21,951 nt of DNA from a virus. Where the stretch lies: positions 1-21,951 of the IMG/VR virus record IMGVR_UViG_3300000116_000154; one strand, 5' to 3'. The notes beneath the pieces are model-generated. The model was given only the letters and a program-made list of their open reading frames with translations, did no database searches and had not been told where the DNA came from. Of this stretch, positions 3,982-10,880 are shown piece after piece (the first letter of the stretch is position 1; the number at the start of each line of letters is the position of its first letter). Position numbers and translations under genes: made by a program.

Positions 3982-4720
3982 AAAACACGGCTTGAAGCAC
4001 TCCAGCATCAGCCAGATCAATAAATGGATAGAAGCCCCAGACTGCTGGGTTAGCCACTATTTATTTAACAATCGAGGCGCTAGCTCCAGCGCAATGTGGC
4101 GCGGCATCTTCGTAGAGGAAGCCGTGGCTGACATTCTTACAGAGCGCATGACCTACGACGAGGCTGTGGTAAAAGCCGTCAGTAACTTCGACAACAAGGT
4201 CATGTTTGATGATGACGGATCGGCCGACAAGGAACGCACAAACATTTCGCCAATGGTCACCCTGGCTGCTGATGAGTTGAAGCAGTACGGCAAGCCAGAT
4301 TTCCCAGGCAACGCCCAGCACCGGGTATCCATGACTGCCAAAGGTGACGGCTGGTCGTTAGAATTTATAGGCTTTATTGATTTTAAGTTTCCAGATCACA
4401 ATCTTGTTGTTGATCTCAAGACAACTATGCGGATGCCTAGCGTAATGAGCAAGGGCCACCAGCGGCAACGGGCCTTCTATCAAAAGTCCAGCGGCAACGC
4501 GACCGTTAAGTTTTTGTATGTGACTCCAAAGAAGGTAGACATGAAAGAGGACGGCAACCCAGACGAACTGATGGCAGAAATTAAAGTACATTTATCAAGA
4601 CAGGAAAAGTTCTTGCGCCTGGGCGACAAGGAATTATTACGAGACATCGTGCCTGTTAACCCGGACAGTTTCTATTGGCGCGGTGATGAAGACACTAGAA
4701 AAAAACTATTTGGAATTTGA
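3968..4720 (+). CDS. PD-(D/E)XK nuclease, RecB/Cas4-type exonuclease (250 aa)
   Basis: This is a metal-dependent DNA nuclease of the PD-(D/E)XK superfamily, probably an exonuclease used in recombination or host DNA breakdown. Seen in order: the N-terminal KHSSISQINKWIEAPDCWVSHY, like the helical entry of RecB-family nucleases; an acidic helix RGIFVEEAVADIL with Glu50/Glu51; the core GFIDFKFPDHNLVVDLKTT with Asp138, Asp149 and Lys151; and QRQRAFYQK with Gln167 and Tyr171, the Q-x3-Y motif of the family. The length is normal for phage members. It starts inside the end of the tiny Cys-rich gene after an AGGAAAAGG stretch. The ssDNA-binding-like gene follows, a typical exonuclease-SSB pairing of phage recombination modules. 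Confidence 0.85.
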   Translation: MDGFEKHGLKHSSISQINKWIEAPDCWVSHYLFNNRGASSSAMWRGIFVEEAVADILTERMTYDEAVVKAVSNFDNKVMFDDDGSADKERTNISPMVTLAADELKQYGKPDFPGNAQHRVSMTAKGDGWSLEFIGFIDFKFPDHNLVVDLKTTMRMPSVMSKGHQRQRAFYQKSSGNATVKFLYVTPKKVDMKEDGNPDELMAEIKVHLSRQEKFLRLGDKELLRDIVPVNPDSFYWRGDEDTRKKLFGI

Positions 4721-4728
4721 CAACGTCT

Positions 4729-4753
4729 AAACATTTCGTGTATCTAAATGTTT
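4729..4753. promoter_or_regulatory. Inverted repeat in the nuclease-SSB gap
   Basis: AAACATTT (4729-4736) and AAATGTTT (4746-4753) are perfect 8-bp complements with a 9-base spacer. No U-run follows, so it is more likely a protein-binding dyad or mRNA hairpin than a terminator. It lies in the 82-base gap before the putative ssDNA-binding protein gene. Confidence 0.35.
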
Positions 4754-4802
4754 CTAGCCAATTATCGGCACAACAACACGACAACATGAAAAGGAAGATA
4801 CT

Positions 4803-5411
4803 ATGTCATATGAATTTGACGAAGGACAACAGGGCAGCGGAGACAGCGGCCCCTTTATTAACTTTCACGCAAAAGAAACCTTGGACGGTGCAATCGGTTC
4901 AAGGTCTTTTAGTATCCGTGACGCAGATGGCAACCGCACAGACATCACCAAGAAGATGGAGAAGGGGGTTGCCTTTGATCTCGACACATTGAAGACGGGT
5001 TGGTCGTTTAGCAATGGAGCAATCGGTCAAGCTCCTCAGTGGGAGTGGAATGACACCCCCGCACGTTTCAATGTAAAGCAGCCTGACGATATTGGTGGAG
5101 AACGCTGGAAGAAAGGCTTCTCTATTCGTATTGCTCTTGGAAAATCAGAGGCAGTGACATGGAGTCAATCCGGCGCTGGATGCTGGCAAGGCTTAGTTAA
5201 TTTAATGAAGGCAGTTCGTGAAGACGGCGGCGAAGGTGAGACTGTTATTGCTATGCTCACTGGCTGTGAAGACATCAAATTTAAAAAAGGTGGAACGTCT
5301 GCCCCTAAGTTTGAAATAAAAAAATGGGCTAAACGTCCAGACTGCTTACTGCAAGAAGCTGCAGCGGCAGACGAGCCAGAAGAAGACGACGAAGACGAAG
5401 ACGAGTTCTAA
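4803..5411 (+). CDS. Putative ssDNA-binding protein with acidic C-terminal tail (202 aa)
   Basis: The body (residues 1 to about 180) is rich in aromatic and small residues (FINFHAKETLDGAIGSRSFS, GWSFSNGAIGQAPQWEW, KKGFSIRIALGKSEAVTWSQ) and looks beta-rich like an OB-fold protein. The last 17 residues, after AAAAD, are almost all Asp and Glu and end in Phe (EDDEDEDEF). Acidic tails ending in an aromatic residue are a hallmark of functional SSBs such as E. coli SSB and T7 gp2.5, where they recruit partner enzymes. The place between nuclease and primase-helicase fits. I cannot name the family and infer the role from tail and context. Start ATG has AAGGAAG seven bases upstream. Confidence 0.65.
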   Translation: MSYEFDEGQQGSGDSGPFINFHAKETLDGAIGSRSFSIRDADGNRTDITKKMEKGVAFDLDTLKTGWSFSNGAIGQAPQWEWNDTPARFNVKQPDDIGGERWKKGFSIRIALGKSEAVTWSQSGAGCWQGLVNLMKAVREDGGEGETVIAMLTGCEDIKFKKGGTSAPKFEIKKWAKRPDCLLQEAAAADEPEEDDEDEDEF

Positions 5412-5419
5412 AGCTGGTC

Positions 5420-5484
5420 GGTGGGTCGATTAGTACCCGCCCATCGATGGGAATGGGGGTGCAGCTACATTGGTTAGCACCCCC
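5420..5484 (+). other. Cluster of hairpins between SSB-like and primase-helicase genes
   Basis: The 106-base gap holds three inverted repeats: GGTGGGT/ACCCGCC (5420-5426 with 5435-5441, one G-U pair), the 12-bp palindrome CCCATCGATGGG (5440-5451), and GGGGGTGC/GCACCCCC (5455-5462 with 5477-5484, 14-base loop). GTGGGT (5421-5426) can also pair with ACCCAC (5488-5493). No U-run follows, so a plain terminator is unlikely; an RNA control element or replication structure is possible. Confidence 0.5.
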
Positions 5485-5517
5485 TGCACCCACTAATTTG
5501 ATAAGAGGTACTAAATA

Positions 5518-7575
5518 ATGGCACGTTACGAAAAGTTTGGAAAACCACTAACAGAATTAGGTTACGACATAACGCCTTTGAAGGGTAAACGACCATTCCT
5601 TACGGGCTGGCAAACAAGGCCAGAAATCGCAACAGATTTTAAAAAATACGGCGACTCCAATATTGGTTTGTTGTGCGGCGGCAAAAATAATATTGTTGCT
5701 GTGGATGTTGATGTGAAGCATGAAGGCGCAGCCGCAATCCTACGCACACTTTGCGAAGATCAGATGGGAAGCGCACCTGAACGTATCGGTGCAGCGCCCA
5801 AGACATTATTTGTATACAGATGCTCAGAGCCGTTCTTCAAAGTAAAGACAGCAGTCTTCGACATTGACGGCGAAGATGCTTGTGTGGAAATCCTAGCGGA
5901 AGGCCAGCAGTTCGTTGCGTCAGGAAAACACCCAGACACTAAGAAGAACTATTCATGGCCTCGTGACACAATCCTAGACTGCCCACCAGACCAGCTAACA
6001 ACAGTCACTCCAAGCGATATAGCGCAATTTGTACAAACTTGTAACACAGCCTTGCAAGACTTCGGCACAATCAAAGCCAAGTCGCTGAACGGCAAGAAGA
6101 AGCCAAGCAATTACAAATACGACTTTGCTGAAAACGAACAGACAACAACAGCCGATAAGCTGCTTGCCGCAATGGCTTATGTTCCTAACGACGATATGCA
6201 TTATGACGATTGGGCATATATGGCACACGCCATCAAAGGCGCAATCGGCGCAGATGGTCAAGACTTGTTTCACAGATGGTCAAAGCGATCATCCAAGTAC
6301 GATCCACAAGAAACTGATCGCATGTGGAACAGCATTGGTGACGTAAAAACAATCGGCGCTGGGACGATATACCACCAAGCGTCACAATACGGATTCGACG
6401 TTGCAGACTTTGGTAAAGAACAATACCCTGGTCCAGACGACATAGACGAGTTTGACGGCATAGATGAACTTACAGACGCCTCAGACGATGGCACAGACGG
6501 TGTTGGCGAGGATGGTTGCTTTACAGCGGCAAGCGTCTCAGGGCCGTTACCAGAGCGTGAATGGCTATTGGACCAGTGGTTTCCGTACAAAACGACCGGG
6601 ATGCTTTTTGGTGCTGGGGGCATAGGCAAAACACTTCTTATGCACCAACTAGGCAACAAGGTCGCCTTGGGTGAGCCGTTTATGGGTTTAGCAACTAAGA
6701 AGATGCCAGTGCTATTAGCCCTATGTGAAGACGATGAACTAGAATTAAAACGCCGCCAGCTAGACATCAACACATGGTTAGGCGTTGATGACTTTGGCAC
6801 AGGGCCAGACAACTGCCACCTATGGCCCAGGATCGGCGGTGATAACATCCTTGTTACATTTCCGAACCAAGGCGAGGACAAGGCTGGAGCTTTTTATGAG
6901 CAGCTATGTCGTAAAATCCTAGCACTAAAAAAGCTGCACGACAGTGACGACATTCTAGTAATATTGGACACGGCAGCGGATTATTTCGGCGGCGGTGAGA
7001 ACGTCAGGCGTGAAGTAAACACATTCGTTAAGAAGTACCTTGGCTCCCTGTCTGTAGAGTATAACGCAACCGTTATCCTACTAGCCCACCCGTCCCTAGC
7101 AGGGCTTGCAAGCGGCACAGGTAGTTCTGGATCAACTGCTTGGGAGAACAGCGTCAGAAGCCGCGCATACCTTGCCAGGGTTGAAGATAGTGACGAGCTT
7201 CGCATCTTATCCAGAAAGAAATCGAACTACTCTTCTATTGGAACTGATAGTGATATTCAGCTTATTTGGGACAGTGGCGTTATGGTCATACCATCAACGC
7301 CAGACCAGTTTGACAGGCTCAATGCAGTCAAATTAAAAGAAGCAATCCTTTCTGAAATTGAGGACGCATGGTGCAAAGGAACACCGTATAAATCAAATAG
7401 GTCGGAAGGAAGAAAAGTTAAAACAGCGTTGCCAAAGGCGTTTCCTAACGAAAAAAAAGGACCGCTTTTGGTGGCCTTTAATGACCTTGTGGAAGGTGGC
7501 AATATTATCCACATAGAGCGCAAAGGCTACAAAGTTGAAATTGGGCTAAGTAAGGCACAAACCGTTGAAATGTAA
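5518..7575 (+). CDS. Primase-polymerase / helicase fusion (685 aa)
   Basis: A large replication initiator joining three parts. Residues 1 to about 170 are a bifunctional primase/polymerase (archaeo-eukaryotic primase type): the metal motif VAVDVDV with Asp63 and Asp65, and SGKHPD with His138. Residues about 213-272 (AAMAYVPNDDMHYDDWAYMA to DRMWNSIG) fit a PriCT-2 linker domain. From about 345 on there is a RepA-like hexameric ATPase: Walker A GAGGIGKT at 365-372 and Walker B ILVILDTAADYFGG with Asp484. It would lay primers and unwind DNA, probably relying on a host polymerase, since none is encoded in this window. The start ATG follows AAGAGGTAC. The repeat-rich gap downstream is a likely origin. 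Confidence 0.9.
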   Translation: MARYEKFGKPLTELGYDITPLKGKRPFLTGWQTRPEIATDFKKYGDSNIGLLCGGKNNIVAVDVDVKHEGAAAILRTLCEDQMGSAPERIGAAPKTLFVYRCSEPFFKVKTAVFDIDGEDACVEILAEGQQFVASGKHPDTKKNYSWPRDTILDCPPDQLTTVTPSDIAQFVQTCNTALQDFGTIKAKSLNGKKKPSNYKYDFAENEQTTTADKLLAAMAYVPNDDMHYDDWAYMAHAIKGAIGADGQDLFHRWSKRSSKYDPQETDRMWNSIGDVKTIGAGTIYHQASQYGFDVADFGKEQYPGPDDIDEFDGIDELTDASDDGTDGVGEDGCFTAASVSGPLPEREWLLDQWFPYKTTGMLFGAGGIGKTLLMHQLGNKVALGEPFMGLATKKMPVLLALCEDDELELKRRQLDINTWLGVDDFGTGPDNCHLWPRIGGDNILVTFPNQGEDKAGAFYEQLCRKILALKKLHDSDDILVILDTAADYFGGGENVRREVNTFVKKYLGSLSVEYNATVILLAHPSLAGLASGTGSSGSTAWENSVRSRAYLARVEDSDELRILSRKKSNYSSIGTDSDIQLIWDSGVMVIPSTPDQFDRLNAVKLKEAILSEIEDAWCKGTPYKSNRSEGRKVKTALPKAFPNEKKGPLLVAFNDLVEGGNIIHIERKGYKVEIGLSKAQTVEM

Positions 7576-7581
7576 AACAAA

Positions 7582-7693
7582 TAGCTTGGTGTGTGTAGGG
7601 TGTACACGTTTGGTGATATTATTTAACAATATCAAACACATAACTTTTACACACACCAGCTATATATAAATATATAAGTGGCGTGAACGCCAC
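7582..7693. other. Repeat-rich intergenic region, candidate replication origin
   Basis: The 164-base gap after the primase-helicase gene contains nested inverted repeats. Outermost, TAGCTTGGTGTGTGTA (7582-7597) faces TACACACACCAGCTA (7648-7662), complementary over 15 positions except one extra T. Inside are the palindrome GTGTACAC (7600-7607) and TGATATT/AATATCA (7614-7620 with 7628-7634). Next comes an AT-only run (7661-7677), then GTGGCGT-GA-ACGCCAC (7678-7693). Large dyads beside an AT-rich stretch next to an initiator gene is what one expects of an origin, but a regulatory role is equally open. Confidence 0.45.
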
Positions 7694-7739
7694 ACATATT
7701 TCTATCTTATATCGCAACCCAAAATGAATGGTCTTTAAA

Positions 7740-8315
7740 ATGGCAACCAAAACAATCAGACGGCAACCTGATGAAATTACAAATCCGAAAGATTACGGCG
7801 ACCCAATTGCTGACGGAATCCATCACGCAATTAAACCCGTTGACGAAATTGCAACAAAGATGGAATTGAAATGGGGATGCGATAGACTGCCTGGACTTGT
7901 GTCGCCAGCAACAGCAGCAAAGTTTGGATCGGCAAAAGCAAAGTTAGACGATGCCATTTACAACAACGACCCCCAAGCAGTTGCCAAACGTGCCACAGTT
8001 ATGGTTAATGGATGGAAAGCACTAGACAAGGAAGCTAGTAACAACCATAAACCGTTCAAGCCGCGCATCTGGCATCACACAACAGAAAACGGTTTTAAAT
8101 TTGCAATCGCAAAAGGAAACGCAGATGCAATAAAAGCCATCAAAACCGATTCAAGGATGGAAGGCGTAGCAGTCTACAGCTTAGATGAAATTGGACATTT
8201 GTTAGAAAACGACACAATGGCCCTAGTCAATTCAGTAAAGGACGTTTTTCCAGATGCACAAATTACAGAAGTTAGAAAGGCTGAGAACAGCGTTGACGAT
8301 GAACTGCCGTTTTAA
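7740..8315 (+). CDS. Hypothetical protein with SSB-like DDELPF C-terminus (191 aa)
   Basis: I do not recognise the body. It begins MATKTIRRQPDEITNPKDYG and has helical central parts (AAKFGSAKAKLDDAIYNNDP; VAKRATVMVNGWKALDKEA). A beta-rich part follows around RIWHHTTENGFKFAIAKGNA and VAVYSLDEIGHLL. The last six residues, DDELPF, nearly equal the tip of bacterial SSB (DDDIPF, DDDLPF), the peptide that docks SSB-partner enzymes. So this protein may recruit host replication or repair enzymes to the phage fork, or may be an SSB of unrecognised fold. I chose the ATG at 7740; an ATG at 7728 adds four residues. Neither has a good Shine-Dalgarno. It follows the candidate origin. Confidence 0.7.
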   Translation: MATKTIRRQPDEITNPKDYGDPIADGIHHAIKPVDEIATKMELKWGCDRLPGLVSPATAAKFGSAKAKLDDAIYNNDPQAVAKRATVMVNGWKALDKEASNNHKPFKPRIWHHTTENGFKFAIAKGNADAIKAIKTDSRMEGVAVYSLDEIGHLLENDTMALVNSVKDVFPDAQITEVRKAENSVDDELPF

Positions 8316-8335
8316 TAATTTAATAAAGGTGACGT

Positions 8336-9037
8336 ATGTTTAATCCTGAAAATGACATTGAAGCTTGGCAAGCTTATCCAAAAGATCGATGGGTTTATAA
8401 CAAATTAGATTTAAGTCTAAAACTAAATCACTACGCAGGCCCAGCTTGTGTGCCAATTAAAAAAAGAAGTGGCAATTTCTGCATTAGACCAATTATGAAC
8501 TTAAGCGGTATGGGAATTGGGGCTGTTAAAAAAAGATTAAACGCGACGGTACACGCATCAGAAATGGAAAACCATGCACACGTTCCACCTGGTTATTTTT
8601 GGTGTGAGTGGTTTAACGCCCCGCATATTTCTGCAGACTTCACTAAAAATTTAGACACAAAAAAATGGGAAGCCTTCAGTGCAATGGAGGGATTTCATGA
8701 AAACGATTTAAATTTAACAAAATTTATAAGGTGGAAAGTTGTAAAACCAGAATTAGATTATAATTTGCCAAACTGGGTCCATGATATTAAAACTAAAAAA
8801 TATTTAAATATAGAATTTAGACAGGGCAAAATTATAGAAATTCATTTACGCAGCGGAAACGACAGTTTTTGGTTTTGTGCTTTGGGAACAGAAATTCTGC
8901 CTGTTTGGAAGAATGTTAAATATAACAAAATGGAAACAAGTATGAAATTTATACCTAATTTTTATGAGGGGCTTGCTAGGTACGAGGCAAGCGGTCATCA
9001 AACTGATGTTAGGATTGGATATTACATTGACGAATGA
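8336..9037 (+). CDS. Hypothetical protein, possibly ATP-grasp-like (233 aa)
   Basis: I do not recognise this protein with confidence. It starts MFNPENDIEAWQAYPKDRWV and has a notable segment around residues 38-62: CVPIKKRSGNFCIRPIMNLS then GMGIGA. Basic residues before a glycine-rich turn resemble the nucleotide-binding loop of ATP-grasp ligases, but that is a weak analogy from short motifs. The remainder is rich in Trp, Tyr and Phe (YFWCEWFN; SFWFCALGTEILPVWKN), pointing to a compact globular enzyme rather than a virion part. AAAGGTGACGT precedes the ATG. It lies between the replication and packaging genes and overlaps the terminase small subunit start by 11 bases. Its codon use is more AT-rich than its neighbours, possibly a later acquisition. 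Confidence 0.65.
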   Translation: MFNPENDIEAWQAYPKDRWVYNKLDLSLKLNHYAGPACVPIKKRSGNFCIRPIMNLSGMGIGAVKKRLNATVHASEMENHAHVPPGYFWCEWFNAPHISADFTKNLDTKKWEAFSAMEGFHENDLNLTKFIRWKVVKPELDYNLPNWVHDIKTKKYLNIEFRQGKIIEIHLRSGNDSFWFCALGTEILPVWKNVKYNKMETSMKFIPNFYEGLARYEASGHQTDVRIGYYIDE

Positions 9038-9434
9038 AAAATTAAATCCAAAACAAACTGCTTTTGTTAAAGAATATCTTATTGATCGAAATGGGAAACA
9101 AGCGATGATTAGAGCAGGATATTCTCCTGGGCAATCCGCAGAAGTTTCAGCTTCAAGAATGATAAGAATACCTAAGATTAAAAAGGCCATCGAGCTAGGC
9201 GAACAAAAGCACCAAGAAAGATGCAACGTCACTAAAGAAACTATAACAAAGATGATGAACGAAGACAGAGATTTGGCAATTGAATTATCACAGTCAGGGC
9301 CAGCCGTTACAACGACTATGAACCTTGCAAAACTTCACGGCCTGATCACAGACAAGGCCCAGGTTGAAGCAAACGTAGGCGTCAATTTCAACACTTATAT
9401 GCAGCCCAAACCAAAAATAGATAATGGAAATTAA
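9027..9434 (+). CDS. terS: Terminase small subunit (135 aa)
   Basis: The N-terminal pattern NEKLNPKQTAFVKEYLIDRN, then GKQAMIRAGYSP and SAEVSASRMIRIPKIKKAIE, is the classic DNA-binding helix-turn-helix end of the Terminase_2 small-subunit family. This ring protein recognises the packaging site and hands DNA to the large subunit. The C-terminal part (ETITKMMNEDRDLAIELSQS and on) is the predicted oligomerising helix. The start is uncertain: I favour TTG at 9027, which has AGGATTGG upstream and puts the known N-terminus first; ATG at 9006 or 8964 would overlap the previous gene more. It overlaps the large subunit gene by 11 bases, as usual for this pair. Confidence 0.85.
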   Translation: MTNEKLNPKQTAFVKEYLIDRNGKQAMIRAGYSPGQSAEVSASRMIRIPKIKKAIELGEQKHQERCNVTKETITKMMNEDRDLAIELSQSGPAVTTTMNLAKLHGLITDKAQVEANVGVNFNTYMQPKPKIDNGN

Positions 9435-10806
9435 TATTGATTTTGAGGTGCGATGGTATCAGCAGCCATTTTATCTGGCCCTAGTTAATCAGAAGAAAAA
9501 GCGATTGATTGAAATTGCTCACAGACGGTGGGGCAAGGATGAAATAGTTTTGAACGGGTTTAGAGACCTGTCTCGTAAACGTGTTGGCACTTATTGGCAC
9601 TGCTTTCCAGAATATGCACAGGCTCGTAAAGCCATTTGGAACGGTGTCAATGGTCACACTGGCAAGCGCAGAATTGATGAAGCGTTCCCACCAGAAATCC
9701 GCAAACGTGTAAACGACAACGATATGTTTATAGAGACCACCTGGGGATCGACTTGGCAACTGTTAGGCTCTGACCGTTATGACGCCACCGTTGGCTCTGG
9801 CCCAGTTGGCATAGCGTACAGTGAGTGGGCTTTATGCAACCCAGCAGCTTGGGCTTATCACAAGCCAATGATTGAGGAATCAGACGGAACAGCAGCTTTT
9901 ATTACAACTCCTCGTGGATCAAACCATGCAAGGAGAATGTTTGATCGTGCGGTTGTCTCAGATTATTGGTTTGCTGAACTATCCAGCATTCAAGATACCG
10001 GCGCACTGTCACAGGAGCAAATTGACGAGAGCTTGGCAGAATACATTGATTTGTATGATGATGAGCTAGGCAAGAGTTTATTTGAACAAGAGTATTATTG
10101 TTCTTTTGAAGCGGCAATTATTGGTTCTTTTTACGGCTCTCATTTAGCTAGGGCTAGAAAAGAAGGCCGTATAAAAAATATTGAATGGGATGAAAGTTTG
10201 CCTGTCATAACCGTTTGGGACATTGGTTATTCTGACGATACGGTTATTATTTTTGTGCAAGTTTTGGCGGGTGAAGTTCGTATTATTGACACTTACGATG
10301 CCAACGGACGCGACCTCGAACACTACGCTGATGTCATTAAGGGCAAGCCGTGGGCCTCAAACTACGGCAAGCACTGGCTACCGCATGACGCCCAAGCCAA
10401 GACGCTTGCAGCGGCTGGGCGGTCTGTATACGAGCAGTTTACGAAGGATCACGGCCTAGAGAATGTGTCAATACTTCAGAACACTAACACCGAACAACAG
10501 GGCATCATGGCTGCAAGGCAATTGTTTCCTAGGCTTTGGATTGATGCCAGACAGGAAAAGTTTATTGACGCACTGACAAACTTCCGGCGTGAATGGGATG
10601 ACAGCAAAAAATGCTTTAGAGAAAAGCCCGTCCACGACTGGACAAACCATTACGCTGATGCGTTAAGATATTTATCTTGGGTGTGGAAAGAACCTGTTGT
10701 TAAAAAACCTAGCACCCCAAACCGCACTTTAAGCGTTGGCAAAAAATCAACTGTTACAATGGATGACTTGTTAAAATCGGTGAAAAGAAAAAAGAAGTAT
10801 GATTGA
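9424..10806 (+). CDS. terL: Terminase large subunit, packaging ATPase-nuclease (460 aa)
   Basis: This motor protein pumps DNA into the empty capsid and cuts the concatemer. The N-terminal ATPase shows an adenine-binding stretch DFEVRWYQQPF and a Walker A-type IAHRRWGKDE (31-40). The residue after Lys38 is Asp, not Ser or Thr. Walker B is VGIAYSEWA with Glu134, and the coupling motif is FITTPRGS. The C-terminal RNase H-like nuclease begins near ITVWDIGYSDD (Asp266), continues with HWLPHDAQ, and ends with a HYADALRYL acidic element. Length and motif order are normal for the family. The ATG overlaps the small subunit gene. It is followed by a likely late promoter. Confidence 0.93.
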   Translation: MEINIDFEVRWYQQPFYLALVNQKKKRLIEIAHRRWGKDEIVLNGFRDLSRKRVGTYWHCFPEYAQARKAIWNGVNGHTGKRRIDEAFPPEIRKRVNDNDMFIETTWGSTWQLLGSDRYDATVGSGPVGIAYSEWALCNPAAWAYHKPMIEESDGTAAFITTPRGSNHARRMFDRAVVSDYWFAELSSIQDTGALSQEQIDESLAEYIDLYDDELGKSLFEQEYYCSFEAAIIGSFYGSHLARARKEGRIKNIEWDESLPVITVWDIGYSDDTVIIFVQVLAGEVRIIDTYDANGRDLEHYADVIKGKPWASNYGKHWLPHDAQAKTLAAAGRSVYEQFTKDHGLENVSILQNTNTEQQGIMAARQLFPRLWIDARQEKFIDALTNFRREWDDSKKCFREKPVHDWTNHYADALRYLSWVWKEPVVKKPSTPNRTLSVGKKSTVTMDDLLKSVKRKKKYD

Positions 10807-10811
10807 CACTA

Positions 10812-10840
10812 TTGTGATTTATCAAAAGCTGCGTTATCAT
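10812..10840 (+). promoter_or_regulatory. Candidate promoter ahead of the portal gene
   Basis: TTGTGA (10812-10817) and TATCAT (10835-10840) are separated by 17 bp and match four and five of six positions of the sigma-70 boxes. They lie 41 bases before the portal start in the only clear gap of the packaging-head segment, so this is a plausible late promoter. Confidence 0.45.
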
Positions 10841-10880
10841 AAAAAATTATCTGTTTTGCGATTAAGTGGGAGTTGTAATT

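Noticed and set aside
6270-6881. 203-codon minus-strand open frame inside the primase-helicase gene
   Set aside because: It is antisense to the PriCT-2/Walker A region; the Ser/Pro-rich product reflects codon bias of the real gene and there is no leader.
7728-7739. Start of the DDELPF protein at the ATG at 7728
   Set aside because: It adds only MVFK with no ribosome site; MATKTIRR at 7740 looks like the more natural N-terminus, though this stays uncertain.
10803-10808. Perfect TTGACA at the end of the large terminase gene as a -35 box
   Set aside because: No -10-like sequence lies 16-18 bp downstream; the TTGTGA/TATCAT pair at 10812-10840 fits better.
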